The position numbers and the translations under genes are program-made. Positions 26,622-34,507 of a stretch of 64,000 nucleotides of DNA are shown one piece after another. Location of the stretch: positions 1-64,000 of the forward strand of contig JAQVLA010000019.1 of assembly GCA_028704385.1 (NCBI GenBank). Reading direction: 5' to 3'. Below the pieces are notes generated by a model that was not told the origin of the DNA, searched no databases, and saw only the letters and a list, made by a program, of their open reading frames with translations. Position 1 is the first letter of the stretch. Each line of letters begins with the position of its first letter. This DNA is from Bacteroidales bacterium. GTDB taxonomy: Bacteria > Bacteroidota > Bacteroidia > Bacteroidales > F082.

Positions 26622-27281
26622 ATGGTATCCTACACCGAAATCTTTGAGAACAACAAAAGATGGGTCGCTGAGAAAAAAGCTTCAGACGTAAAATTTTTCG
26701 AAAAACTTATCGATGGCCAGGATCCGGATTTCCTTTATATTGGATGTTCCGACAGCAGGGTGACAGCAGAAGAATTGATGGGTGTGAAACCAGGAGAAGT
26801 CTTCGTCCATCGCAATATTGCTAATGTAGTTGGTAATAACGATCTTAATGTGATGAGTGTGATCAACTATGCAGTTGATCATCTTAAAGTTAAACATATA
26901 GTGGTATGTGGACATTATTATTGTGGTGGTGTTAAAGCTGCAATGCAGGCTAAAGACCTTGGAATTTTAAATCCCTGGCTAAGAAATATTCGGGATGTAT
27001 ATCGGTTTCACAAAACAGAACTTAATCTACTCGAAGATGCCGACAAAAAGTATCGAAGATTGATCGAACTTAACGTGGAAGAACAATGTTTGAATGTAAT
27101 TAAAACTGCTGCCGTTCAAAAGTCGTACCTCAAAAATGGTTATCCCACTGTTCACGGCTGGGTTTTTGATATAAAAACAGGAGCACTCATTGATCTGAAC
27201 ATCGATTTTGAAGCCCGATTAAAAGAAATCCAGGAAGTTTACAATCTGAGTGATTCCGAACCACTACCTGAGCAGTCCTAA
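26622..27281 (+). CDS. Beta-class carbonic anhydrase
   Basis: Interconverts CO2 and bicarbonate in the cytoplasm. The zinc ligands are C42 (CSDSR), H98 and C101 (CGHYYCGG), with the D44/R46 pair of the active site. The 219-residue length is normal. It follows the thiolase gene by 63 bp on the same strand but is separated from it by a perfect inverted repeat, so it may be its own transcription unit. Bicarbonate supply for carboxylases is the usual role. Confidence 0.93.
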   Translation: MVSYTEIFENNKRWVAEKKASDVKFFEKLIDGQDPDFLYIGCSDSRVTAEELMGVKPGEVFVHRNIANVVGNNDLNVMSVINYAVDHLKVKHIVVCGHYYCGGVKAAMQAKDLGILNPWLRNIRDVYRFHKTELNLLEDADKKYRRLIELNVEEQCLNVIKTAAVQKSYLKNGYPTVHGWVFDIKTGALIDLNIDFEARLKEIQEVYNLSDSEPLPEQS

Positions 27282-27316
27282 ATCAAATTCCATTTCATCA
27301 GACAGATGAGACAGAC

Positions 27317-27348
27317 TTGACTTGGGAATTATTGTTTTCGTATCTTTG
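27317..27348 (+). promoter_or_regulatory. Promoter of the 125-residue protein gene
   Basis: TTG (27317-27319), 21 bp, then TATCTTTG (27341-27348), a consensus Bacteroidota promoter. The next start codon is at 27393. Confidence 0.6.
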
Positions 27349-27392
27349 CTTGGTTATACCAAATCAATTAATTCTTTTAAAAAAAACAACAG

Positions 27393-27770
27393 ATGAAAAA
27401 GAATTACACATTTTACTTTGATCCGGATACCCAAATCATGTATAAATATTATTATGGTGATATAAGTTTCGAGGATATTGAAGTCAGCTGGGATGAAGCA
27501 ATTCTCCAAAAAATAATTCCCTCTGAAAACAAAGGTTTTTTGCTGGATTATCAAAAAGCAAGCGTGATAATTCCAGTGCAGCATTACAAAAAAATCAACG
27601 AATATTATCAACAACATCTGGATGTATTCGCTGATAAACGCATAGCCATCTTAACAACCAAACCAAAAGACATTGTTATTCCCGTATTGGTGGAAACTGA
27701 ATCTCAGGGTTTTGAATCGAAACCTTTCAGTACAGAAGAGGCCGCAAAAAAATGGATATTAAAAAAATGA
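27393..27770 (+). CDS. Small cytoplasmic protein of unknown function
   Basis: The 125-residue protein has no signal peptide or membrane segment. Alternating strands and helices, with an early YYYGDISFEDIEVSW segment and a central KGFLLDYQKA strand, recall SpoIIAA/STAS-like regulators found singly in Bacteroidota, but I cannot assign a family with certainty. A consensus promoter precedes it, so it is likely monocistronic. Confidence 0.7.
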   Translation: MKKNYTFYFDPDTQIMYKYYYGDISFEDIEVSWDEAILQKIIPSENKGFLLDYQKASVIIPVQHYKKINEYYQQHLDVFADKRIAILTTKPKDIVIPVLVETESQGFESKPFSTEEAAKKWILKK

Positions 27771-27809
27771 AAATTTTTTGCAGAAACTTCAATCGTATTA
27801 CTATTTGAC

Positions 27810-27817
27810 TACCTTTG
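27810..27817 (+). promoter_or_regulatory. -7 box for the RRM protein gene
   Basis: TACCTTTG matches TAnnTTTG. No TTG lies at the ideal distance. The resulting leader would be about 125 bases, long and AT-rich, which is typical of cold- or growth-regulated RNA-binding protein genes. Confidence 0.45.
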
Positions 27818-27947
27818 TCAGGTATTAATTAATAATTATTGTTTCAATAAGCAGCGTACCTACCATCAAATTCCGAACTTACCCTTCTGATTTTCATGTA
27901 TTTTACAAACCTTATTGATTTTTTATTTATCATTTATCTTATTTACA

Positions 27948-28343
27948 ATGAACATTTTTGTTGCAAAACTTAATTTCAAAACAACCAGCGAAGACCTTCA
28001 GGCTTTGTTTGAACAATTTGGCACTGTTACCTCAGCCAAAGTAATTATTGACAAACTCACCAACCGTTCCAAAGGTTATGGTTTTGTTGAGATGCCTGAT
28101 GATGAGCAAGGTTATGCTGCCATCAACGAACTAAACGAGACAGAAGTTGAAGGCAATACCATCGTGGTTAAAAAAGCTCGTCCAAAAACGGACAATCCAG
28201 GCGGTGGCTATCAACGTCGCGAAGGCGGTGGTGGTGGTGGATACCAACGTCGCGAAGGTGGCGGTGGTGGTGGATACCAACGTCGCGAAGGCGGTTATAA
28301 TAAACGAAATGATGGCGATGGCGGCTATGGCAACCGCTATTAA
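27948..28343 (+). CDS. RRM-domain RNA-binding protein with Gly-rich Arg tail
   Basis: The 131-residue protein has one RRM: RNP2 is NIFVAKLNF (2-10) and RNP1 is KGYGFVEM (about 43-50). The tail holds about three copies of an 11-residue unit, GYQRREGGGGG, an RGG-like region that can bind RNA or promote condensation. Such proteins in Bacteroidota and cyanobacteria act as RNA chaperones. I chose the ATG at 27948, because MNIFVAKLNF is the standard beginning; an in-frame ATG 11 codons earlier adds only a hydrophobic stretch. Confidence 0.92.
   Translation: MNIFVAKLNFKTTSEDLQALFEQFGTVTSAKVIIDKLTNRSKGYGFVEMPDDEQGYAAINELNETEVEGNTIVVKKARPKTDNPGGGYQRREGGGGGGYQRREGGGGGGYQRREGGYNKRNDGDGGYGNRY
28201..28310 (+). 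repeat. 33-bp in-frame tandem repeat in the RRM gene
   Basis: CAACGTCGCGAAGG recurs at 28212, 28245 and 28278, exactly 33 bp apart. This gives nearly three copies of an 11-codon unit, with small third-position differences. Copy number may vary between strains by slippage. Confidence 0.85.
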
Positions 28344-28363
28344 ACAGATATTTATCGTTCTCT

Positions 28364-28388
28364 GACGGCCATTGGCCGTCTTTTTTTT
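28364..28388 (+). terminator. Rho-independent terminator of the RRM gene
   Basis: GACGGCC and GGCCGTC form a perfect 7-bp stem around ATT and are followed by eight T. It lies 20 bp after the stop codon. Confidence 0.9.
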
Positions 28389-28440
28389 GCCCAGTATCAT
28401 AATTTTACGTACAAATTAGTTATTTTTGCAGCCGCAAAAC

Positions 28441-28514
28441 GGTCTCGTAGCTCAGCTGGATAGAGCAGCAGCCTTCTAAGCTGCGGGTCGAAGGTTCGAG
28501 TCCTTCCGGGATCA
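28441..28514 (+). tRNA. tRNA-Arg (anticodon TCT)
   Basis: A complete 74-base cloverleaf. The acceptor stem GGTCTCG/CGGGATC has two G-U pairs, the anticodon stem is GCAGC/GCTGC, and the loop CTTCTAA has anticodon TCT at 28475-28477, reading AGA. The T arm contains GGTTCGAGTCC. CCA is not encoded, in keeping with the cca gene nearby. Confidence 0.96.
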
Positions 28515-28523
28515 CATCAAAAA

Positions 28524-28556
28524 ACCGAAGTAACATTACCTCGGTTTTTTTGTTTT
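28524..28556 (+). terminator. Terminator after tRNA-Arg
   Basis: ACCGAAGTAA (28524-28533) and TTACCTCGGT (28536-28545) pair with one mismatch, followed by seven T. It is 9 bp beyond the tRNA. Confidence 0.85.
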
Positions 28557-28610
28557 CTGGGATTTCGTGTAGCATTAATCCAAGCCTGAGCCTGACAATT
28601 TCAAATTCAT

Positions 28611-29201
28611 TTATTTCTTGAACAAACGCGTTCCTTTGTACACTGAGGTATCATCAGGCGAAACAAGTCTTCCGGTTAAAGTTATCTGTCGTCGTTCTCT
28701 TCTGTTAGTTATGCTCAAACGGGTTGATCCGTCATCTTGGATGGACAGTTCAAACGGTATAATGCTTACATCCGAATCTAATCTAAATCGTCCTACAATG
28801 GTAATGGGCCGCTTTGGATTATCCGACTGTACAATGTATTTTATCAAAGTTCCATGATTTGGTAAACCCCCAAAATCACTTGATCCAACGATATGATCAA
28901 ATGAAAACTGTATAACTGCCTTTGCACCATCAACAGCAAAGAAATTCCTCTGATGAGAAATCGGCTCAGTTTGGCCACTCAAACCAATTAACATATTACC
29001 TTCCAGCACAAAGGCAGTATCCTTAACCATGCTTACGATCTTCTCCCTGCTTTCAAGTAATTCCTGTGCCCTGGCTTGTTTTCTTTCTTCTCGTTTCAAT
29101 TTTTTGTACTCTTTTTTTGTTAAGTCGGGAAGGGTATCCTGAGCCTTAACAGCTGATATCAAAAGCAATACAGCAAATATTGTCATCAGAATCTTGTTCA
29201 T
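28611..29201 (-). CDS. DUF4251 family exported protein
   Basis: The 196-residue protein has a signal peptide cleaved near VKAQ (residue 21), a highly charged helical stretch (about 28-55, rich in KK, RE and ER), and then the beta-rich DUF4251 domain including RNFFAVDGAKAVIQF. Restricted to Bacteroidota, likely periplasmic; function unknown. It stands alone between a tRNA and pepE. Confidence 0.82.
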   Translation of the reverse strand: MNKILMTIFAVLLLISAVKAQDTLPDLTKKEYKKLKREERKQARAQELLESREKIVSMVKDTAFVLEGNMLIGLSGQTEPISHQRNFFAVDGAKAVIQFSFDHIVGSSDFGGLPNHGTLIKYIVQSDNPKRPITIVGRFRLDSDVSIIPFELSIQDDGSTRLSITNRRERRQITLTGRLVSPDDTSVYKGTRLFKK

Positions 29202-29258
29202 ATCTCTTAAATTTGGGATAAGCTCTGCTTTTATGTTCTATTGGATGATTTGAAAAAA

Positions 29259-29987
29259 TCACAATAAAAAACTAACATCTGAGGGACAACTGATTTCCTT
29301 TGGTTCAGCACCATGCTTAAAGAGCCGCATCGGACGATTGCCCTTTAGCATTAACGCACTTCCATCCATTTCCAATAAAGTAGCTTCGCGTAGTCCAACC
29401 ACGGTGATTGTAGGATTTATGGCCAGGAACTCATTGATGCGCTGCTCGCGTGTTTCACCTCCATGGCCTTCAGGATTAGCATCCAGGTAATGAGGGTTGA
29501 TCTGAAAAGGTATGATATTAAGGCAGTTAAAACTTTCAGGCTCATAAATTGGCATATCGTTGGTAGTACGTAAAGTGGGGCAAGCTACATTAGACCCTGC
29601 ACTCCATCCCATGTAAGGCATCCCTTTTAAAGCACGTGCACGAATGGCTTCCATAATGCCTGTTTTTTGCATCTGTGCCACAAGATGAAAAGTGTTTCCA
29701 CCACCAACAGCAATACATTCAGCCTCCTGTACGGCTTTTTTCGGATCTGCCGCATGATGAATAGAAGAAAGCTCAAAACCAAGATTGTTAAAGACTTTTT
29801 TTACGCGATCTTCGTAGGCATCATAAGAGGCTTCAAGCCCCTGATCGGATAAATTTACACCAGCGTAAGGAACAAAAAGTACTGTTTTCACCTGGTGTTT
29901 ATTCATAAAATCACTTAGGTAAGTTTGCGGCCAGCCAAGATAAGCCTCTCCTGCATTCGTCGAATTACTGATCAATAAAAGCTTCAT
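29259..29987 (-). CDS. pepE: Dipeptidase E (alpha-aspartyl dipeptidase)
   Basis: Cleaves Asp-X dipeptides in the cytoplasm. The S51 fold is shown by MKLLLISNSTNAGEAYL at the start, VGGGNTFHL, and the nucleophile in GWSAGSNVACPT. The 242-residue product starts at the ATG at 29987. The frame extends to 30014 but the extra 9 residues are not family-like. E. coli PepE has 229 residues, so the length fits. Confidence 0.92.
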   Translation of the reverse strand: MKLLLISNSTNAGEAYLGWPQTYLSDFMNKHQVKTVLFVPYAGVNLSDQGLEASYDAYEDRVKKVFNNLGFELSSIHHAADPKKAVQEAECIAVGGGNTFHLVAQMQKTGIMEAIRARALKGMPYMGWSAGSNVACPTLRTTNDMPIYEPESFNCLNIIPFQINPHYLDANPEGHGGETREQRINEFLAINPTITVVGLREATLLEMDGSALMLKGNRPMRLFKHGAEPKEISCPSDVSFLL

Positions 29988-30071
29988 ATATTTTTGTTTT
30001 AGATATTGTTGCAACAGCGTCTCAAAGATACAAAAAAAGGGATCAGAAAGATCAACCCGATTACACTATCA

Positions 30072-32642
30072 CTAGGAACTGAAATGTCTTTTATATGTCC
30101 TGACGAAAACTTTATAGATTTTATCATCTGGTACATATTGTTGAATCAAAATATTATAATTCTCATTTTGAAGATGTTGTGCATCATATTGCGCAAAAAA
30201 TCGGGCAGCCTGCTCCATTAATTTTTCAAATTGATCAATTTTGGGCTGTTGATCTACCAGCAGCTTAAAGTAACGCACGGCTGATAGCTGATCGTTATTC
30301 CTGATAAAATAATCAACAGCAAGAGCGGTGAGTAATGGATTTTGTTGCTCGGTTAAAAAGACAAACATATCCTGATGCGGATTTCCCAAAGCAGATAAAT
30401 CCATGCTTTTTACATCTTCATCGAGTTTTAGATAATAAGGTAATGCCACATCAAAGCCTTGCGAATACATTTTGTTGAGTACTTCCTGAAGTGCCTCCCA
30501 ATATGAAAAAGTTTCTTTAAAACCCTGTTCGTATTCTTCAAGCTGACCAGTTTCGATACCACAACCTCTGTTTTTGTCAACCAATTCACGTGCCTGAGTA
30601 GTCAGTTCCTTTAAATCGTGAATACGTTTGAAGCGAAGGGCCCTGTCGGCTTCCAGCATGAGTTGATCAAATCTATTTTTCTCATTCAGGCAAATTCTTT
30701 CTATGATCTTGGCATCCAATCTGCTAAATTCTTCCTGAATAGTTTTATCAGCCGTCAGTTTAAATGCTGCCGAAAACTCACTGGCTTCATTGTATATTTT
30801 CCAGGCATTGTCGAGCTCGTTGGCCCACACGGATTGGTTGGCGCTTCTTATTTTTTCGATAATTAGCTTCCTGGCCAGAATAAGTTGTTCTGCATTTTGA
30901 TCAGAAAATTGTTCTGTATCTGCAATCTGCGCTGCATATAGTTTTTTTAGTGCAACGGAAGGCGGATCAGTTTTTATTGTCTGCATTTCGTCCGTTAATA
31001 ATTCAACATGCTGCGCTGACCTGAGTTTTTGTTTCTGCTCTTCGAGCAAATCAATATTTAAACTGATATCCGGCTGGGAAGAAATATACTGATCGGCATT
31101 TTTTGATATAATATAAGCTTGTTGAAGATGATTTGTTTGAATTTGTTGTTCAATCTGATTAGTGAGCTCATCCAGATGAGCCTGACTTAGCTGCCCGATT
31201 CTTCTCAGAACAGATTCTTGCAACGTCCTGTTATCAAACATTTGGGCAGTTTGTAGTGCTTTGAACAAATCTCTTATTGCACCGGCATGATCAGCCATTA
31301 CTTTGTTTTCAGCAACCTGCTCGTAGGCATTGATCAGCCTGGCAGCAGATATCCTGATGTCGTCATCCGGAATCTTTCGAAACGACTGTTCATAAAATGC
31401 CAGTGATTTAGCATAATAATTGTTGGCCATTTCAGTATTCCCTGTTTCCAATGCCTTGATATTGATATCAAAAAATGCCTCTAAAACGCCTTTCTGTGCT
31501 TTGGTAAGCTTGTTCAAGACCCTTTGTTCCTGTGTAATATTTTCAGCTAAACCGCTAATATATAAGGAGTTCAGAAGGTTATGTGCGTTGGCATAATCCT
31601 GCTTGGTTAAAAGTTTGTCGGCTTCATAAAGAAGTTGGTCGGCCATCATCTCCTTCAGCAATGGAATTTCTTTTGTGGCTGATATCCTTTCCAAAATGTT
31701 CAAAAATTCTTCATCCGCATGAAGTACCGATAAAATTTGATAAGCCTCCTGATCTCTGAAATCAACCCGAAGGGAGTGATCGTTGGCATTTTGCAGGGAG
31801 GTTGTATAGGCTACAATGAAATTTGAGGCATCCAGGCTTTCATTTCCATTGAGCATCTGATCCAATAAGGTCTGGTAGCGAAGCTTTTTCCTTTGAATAC
31901 CTTCGAATTTCTTTTGCCAATCAGTCAGACTTTTTGTATGGATTGTTGTGCCTGGCATCTGATAATCCTGATCAAAAGCTGCAACTGCCTTTCTGAGTTT
32001 ATCCCATTCCAAAAACAAATCGGTAATGTTATGATCTGGTTCCGAAGCTTGCAGTAAATCCTCAAAAAGATGCAGTGAAGCAAAAAAACGATTGATGAGC
32101 CTGATCCTTTCTTCTATTTGTTTTTTGGTTTTTTCGGAAAAATCGAAACCGGTAATTTTAGCACTTATCAATTCTTGTTCAGGAGCGTACAAATCAACAT
32201 GACTTATTTGAAACCATTCCTTTTCAGAAATCTGTTGATCAAACAATTTTTCCCAACTACTCCCCTGCCTACTCTTCAGAACAATTCTGGCAGAAATTAT
32301 ATCAGGCTGCACCACATCATCAATTCGCATTCCTCTGTAAAACATATGATTAGTGGCAGTAATATTTTCGCTTTGCAAACTCACTAAAGTGGTTTGATAG
32401 GCCGTGCCTTCCAGCTTAAATTTCAGTATAATTTCCCAGGAAGCTGGTAAGAGTGGCTCTCCCTTTTGCTGGTCGTTGATCACATTAAAATAGATCCACT
32501 GTTTATTGCGTGATGCTGATTTCGGATCCTGCGACAGATCGAGTGCTAGAACTTCTTTTACCGTAAGCAGCTGTTGTGCATTAAGTTGAAATGCTAATGC
32601 CAAACAAAAAAATAAAGTAAACCGTTTCCACCTTTTCGCCAT
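30072..32642 (-). CDS. Large exported helical-repeat protein of unknown function
   Basis: I do not recognise this 856-residue protein. It begins with a clear signal peptide ending near LNAQ (residue 22). Residues about 25-165 are beta-rich, and the remainder is almost wholly helical and Glu/Gln-rich. Paired helices with TPR-like spacing appear, for example LLTKQDYANAHNLLNSLYI and TEMANNYYAKSLAFYEQSF. A periplasmic scaffold or assembly protein is possible. It is followed by pepE after about 85 bp. Not an enzyme by any motif I can see. Confidence 0.75.
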   Translation of the reverse strand: MAKRWKRFTLFFCLALAFQLNAQQLLTVKEVLALDLSQDPKSASRNKQWIYFNVINDQQKGEPLLPASWEIILKFKLEGTAYQTTLVSLQSENITATNHMFYRGMRIDDVVQPDIISARIVLKSRQGSSWEKLFDQQISEKEWFQISHVDLYAPEQELISAKITGFDFSEKTKKQIEERIRLINRFFASLHLFEDLLQASEPDHNITDLFLEWDKLRKAVAAFDQDYQMPGTTIHTKSLTDWQKKFEGIQRKKLRYQTLLDQMLNGNESLDASNFIVAYTTSLQNANDHSLRVDFRDQEAYQILSVLHADEEFLNILERISATKEIPLLKEMMADQLLYEADKLLTKQDYANAHNLLNSLYISGLAENITQEQRVLNKLTKAQKGVLEAFFDINIKALETGNTEMANNYYAKSLAFYEQSFRKIPDDDIRISAARLINAYEQVAENKVMADHAGAIRDLFKALQTAQMFDNRTLQESVLRRIGQLSQAHLDELTNQIEQQIQTNHLQQAYIISKNADQYISSQPDISLNIDLLEEQKQKLRSAQHVELLTDEMQTIKTDPPSVALKKLYAAQIADTEQFSDQNAEQLILARKLIIEKIRSANQSVWANELDNAWKIYNEASEFSAAFKLTADKTIQEEFSRLDAKIIERICLNEKNRFDQLMLEADRALRFKRIHDLKELTTQARELVDKNRGCGIETGQLEEYEQGFKETFSYWEALQEVLNKMYSQGFDVALPYYLKLDEDVKSMDLSALGNPHQDMFVFLTEQQNPLLTALAVDYFIRNNDQLSAVRYFKLLVDQQPKIDQFEKLMEQAARFFAQYDAQHLQNENYNILIQQYVPDDKIYKVFVRTYKRHFSS

Positions 32643-32704
32643 AAGCTACAAAAATAGCCATTTTCAGTAGGCTGTAAAATGATTTTCGGAAAAGCTGAAA
32701 TAAA

Positions 32705-32737
32705 AAAAAGTTGCCGAAAATCAACCGGCAACTTTTT
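32705..32737. terminator. Bidirectional terminator downstream of groES
   Basis: AAAAAGTTGCCG (32705-32716) and CGGCAACTTTTT (32726-32737) form a perfect 12-bp inverted repeat. It lies 23 bp past the groES stop and between two minus-strand transcription units. Confidence 0.88.
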
Positions 32738-32759
32738 AGTCATTCACAAAAAATCAAAA

Positions 32760-33047
32760 CTAAATTTCGTCCGTTTCAACAACTTTCGCAAGCAAGTCGG
32801 CATAAGGAATTACAAGTAATTTTTTGCCTTCAAATTCCACCTCGCTGCCCGAGTACTTTTTAAACAACACAACATCACCAACGCTAATCGCCGGATTTTC
32901 GATTGATCCGATTGCCAATACTTTAGCTGTTTGTGGCTTTTCTTTAGCAGTATCAGGAATGATCAAACCTGAAGCTGTACGCTGCTCTTTCTGATCCTCA
33001 CTCATATCCAGGATCACTTGTTCATTTAATGGTTGTAACTCTTTCAT
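32760..33047 (-). CDS. groS: Co-chaperonin GroES, not linked to groEL
   Basis: The 95-residue product has a GroES fold: PLNEQVILDM at the start, a mobile loop ending TASGLIIPDTAKEKPQ, then GDVVLFKKYSGSEVEFEGK and a C-terminal VIPYADLLA. GroES caps GroEL during folding. A terminator follows directly and no groEL is in the window. The gene instead follows the thioredoxin-glutaredoxin fusion by 15 bp. It may be the only GroES or a divergent second copy; the rest of the genome would decide. Confidence 0.9.
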   Translation of the reverse strand: MKELQPLNEQVILDMSEDQKEQRTASGLIIPDTAKEKPQTAKVLAIGSIENPAISVGDVVLFKKYSGSEVEFEGKKLLVIPYADLLAKVVETDEI

Positions 33048-33062
33048 AGTGTTATAATTAAT

Positions 33063-33656
33063 TTAGTTATTTAATTGAATTCCAAGTAATCTGTTAATCT
33101 TTGGCTTATCAAATCCAATAATGATTTCGCCATTGATATCTGTTTGTGGCACACCTTGTTGACCACTTCGGCGAACCATCTGCTCTGCAGCACTCTGATT
33201 CTTACTCACATCTATGTCAGTAAAGCGGATATCATGCGCTTTAAGGTAAGTTTTTAAAGTGTTACACCAACTGCAAGTAGGTGTTGAATAAACAGTTACA
33301 CGCTTTTGAGGTGCCTCCCCTTCTTTAGTTGTTACATTAAATAATGTTTCTTCAAAAAGGGAAATGTAGTAGGCAGGATCGTTACAGCCTTTTACCACAT
33401 TTACATAATTTTTGCCATCAAAAACAAGTAAGGAAGGTGCACTTTTTATCTGATAGTTCTCATGAATATCACGCACAACACTTACGTCAGCCAGAAGAAT
33501 ATTGAGCTTAGTAAGTTTCTCTGCAGCTTTTTTCAGGTTGCTCAAACCACACTCACTCGATTCATTTCCAGCTTTATAGAGTAATACATAATTTTTTTTA
33601 TCCGGCAACAAGGCTGCCAGCATCTCTTCATGGTTTTGAATAGTATGTATCGCCAT
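33063..33656 (-). CDS. Thioredoxin-like/glutaredoxin fusion protein
   Basis: The 197-residue cytoplasmic protein has two redox folds. Residues about 1-105 form a thioredoxin-like domain whose active site is degenerate (SSECG, a single Cys). Residues about 118-195 form a glutaredoxin with an intact CSWC site (TPTCSWCNTLKTYL), a cis-Pro in GVPQ and a GFDKPKI segment. This layout may let the first domain bind partners while the second does the chemistry. It is co-transcribed with groES, hinting at protein repair under oxidative stress. Confidence 0.87.
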   Translation of the reverse strand: MAIHTIQNHEEMLAALLPDKKNYVLLYKAGNESSECGLSNLKKAAEKLTKLNILLADVSVVRDIHENYQIKSAPSLLVFDGKNYVNVVKGCNDPAYYISLFEETLFNVTTKEGEAPQKRVTVYSTPTCSWCNTLKTYLKAHDIRFTDIDVSKNQSAAEQMVRRSGQQGVPQTDINGEIIIGFDKPKINRLLGIQLNN

Positions 33657-33754
33657 GTTATAATTTTATTCTTCGCCTTAATCAATTTATATGCCAGTAC
33701 ATGGATTCAACGTTTTGGCGGTGTCAATTTTGCACTGCTGACATTATTGCAGCA

Positions 33755-34198
33755 TCAGTAAATAAAAGGAATTAATCGCCAACTTGTCTGTTTGTACTTT
33801 TCATATCCTTTAAAATGCTTTACCAAACGCGACTCTTCATAGTTGAGTTTGAATAGAAGATTTACGACCAAAATCATCAAAACAATCACTCTCAAACGAC
33901 TGTGAAGCTCAATTACCATTGATCCAACAACCAATAACTGAGCCAGATACATAGGATGACGGATAACTGAATATACCCCGTGCGTTATTAATTTACCGTT
34001 TGGTTTTGGTACAGGTGTTATATTGAAATTTCCGGTTTTCATCTGCCAGATTGCAGTAATTCCCAAAAGAATTCCCAAAATTTCACTGATAAGCAACCAC
34101 CATTCCTCAACTATCCACGGCCCGCTTAATATCAGAAAAAGGAAACTGATGAACTGGACTACCACGAATAATCGTGCGATAAAAGATCCTTCGAACAT
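33755..34198 (-). CDS. Isoprenylcysteine carboxyl methyltransferase (ICMT)-family membrane protein
   Basis: The 147-residue protein has four or five membrane segments and the ICMT/PEMT C-terminal signature: GVYSVIRHPMYLAQLL, then EESRLVKHFKGYEKYKQTSWRLIPFIY. Family members methylate lipids, thiols or carboxylates with S-adenosylmethionine. The bacterial substrate is unknown. The gene is preceded by a compact structured leader and a TAACTTTG -7 box. Confidence 0.82.
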   Translation of the reverse strand: MFEGSFIARLFVVVQFISFLFLILSGPWIVEEWWLLISEILGILLGITAIWQMKTGNFNITPVPKPNGKLITHGVYSVIRHPMYLAQLLVVGSMVIELHSRLRVIVLMILVVNLLFKLNYEESRLVKHFKGYEKYKQTSWRLIPFIY

Positions 34199-34214
34199 AA
34201 TATCATATAAAAAT

Positions 34215-34285
34215 GACTCCCGGCTGGTTTGCTTCCTTAAAAACAGACCGTGTAATGCAAGTAGTGAGTTTGATTACCGGGAGTC
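34215..34285 (-). promoter_or_regulatory. Structured 5' leader of the ICMT-family gene
   Basis: GACTCCCGG and CCGGGAGTC form a perfect 9-bp closing helix 53 nt apart. An inner hairpin (GGTCTG/CAAACC with one G-U pair) lies between them. The -7 box TAACTTTG (34290-34297, minus strand) puts the transcript start at the 5' arm. The 3' arm is followed by ATTTTTAT and then the start codon at 34198. It could be a cis-regulatory RNA. I could not match it to a known riboswitch, and a tRNA fold fails in the T arm. Confidence 0.55.
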
Positions 34286-34297
34286 GCGACAAAGTTA

Positions 34298-34507
34298 TCT
34301 GATTTTGTTTTAATCAACTATAGTTTTAAAGGTATTCTGCAAAATTCCTATGTTTTTTGACTCTGAATCTCGGATCATAAGGTTAATGGCTGAAATCTTA
34401 TGCATTAGTCCTATCCCTATTAAACCGTACTAAATTACGGTATATCCCTTAGAAAATGCAGCTACTGAATTGATTTTTTTTGCATTAAACCTCAAAATTC
34501 ATAGACA
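34298..34507. other. Intergenic region upstream of the T9SS cargo gene
   Basis: AT-rich spacer between the divergent ICMT-family and T9SS cargo genes. No open frame or RNA was recognised beyond the leader described at 34215-34285. Confidence 0.4.

Noticed and set aside
28441..29201. tRNA-Arg as an integration site for a mobile element
   Set aside because: No integrase, no duplicated 3' tRNA end and ordinary chromosomal genes on both sides.
34215..34285. tRNA gene on either strand, because of the 7-9 bp closing helix and length near 72
   Set aside because: No T-arm pairing or T-loop consensus and no valid anticodon arm; the position after a -7 box fits a leader better.
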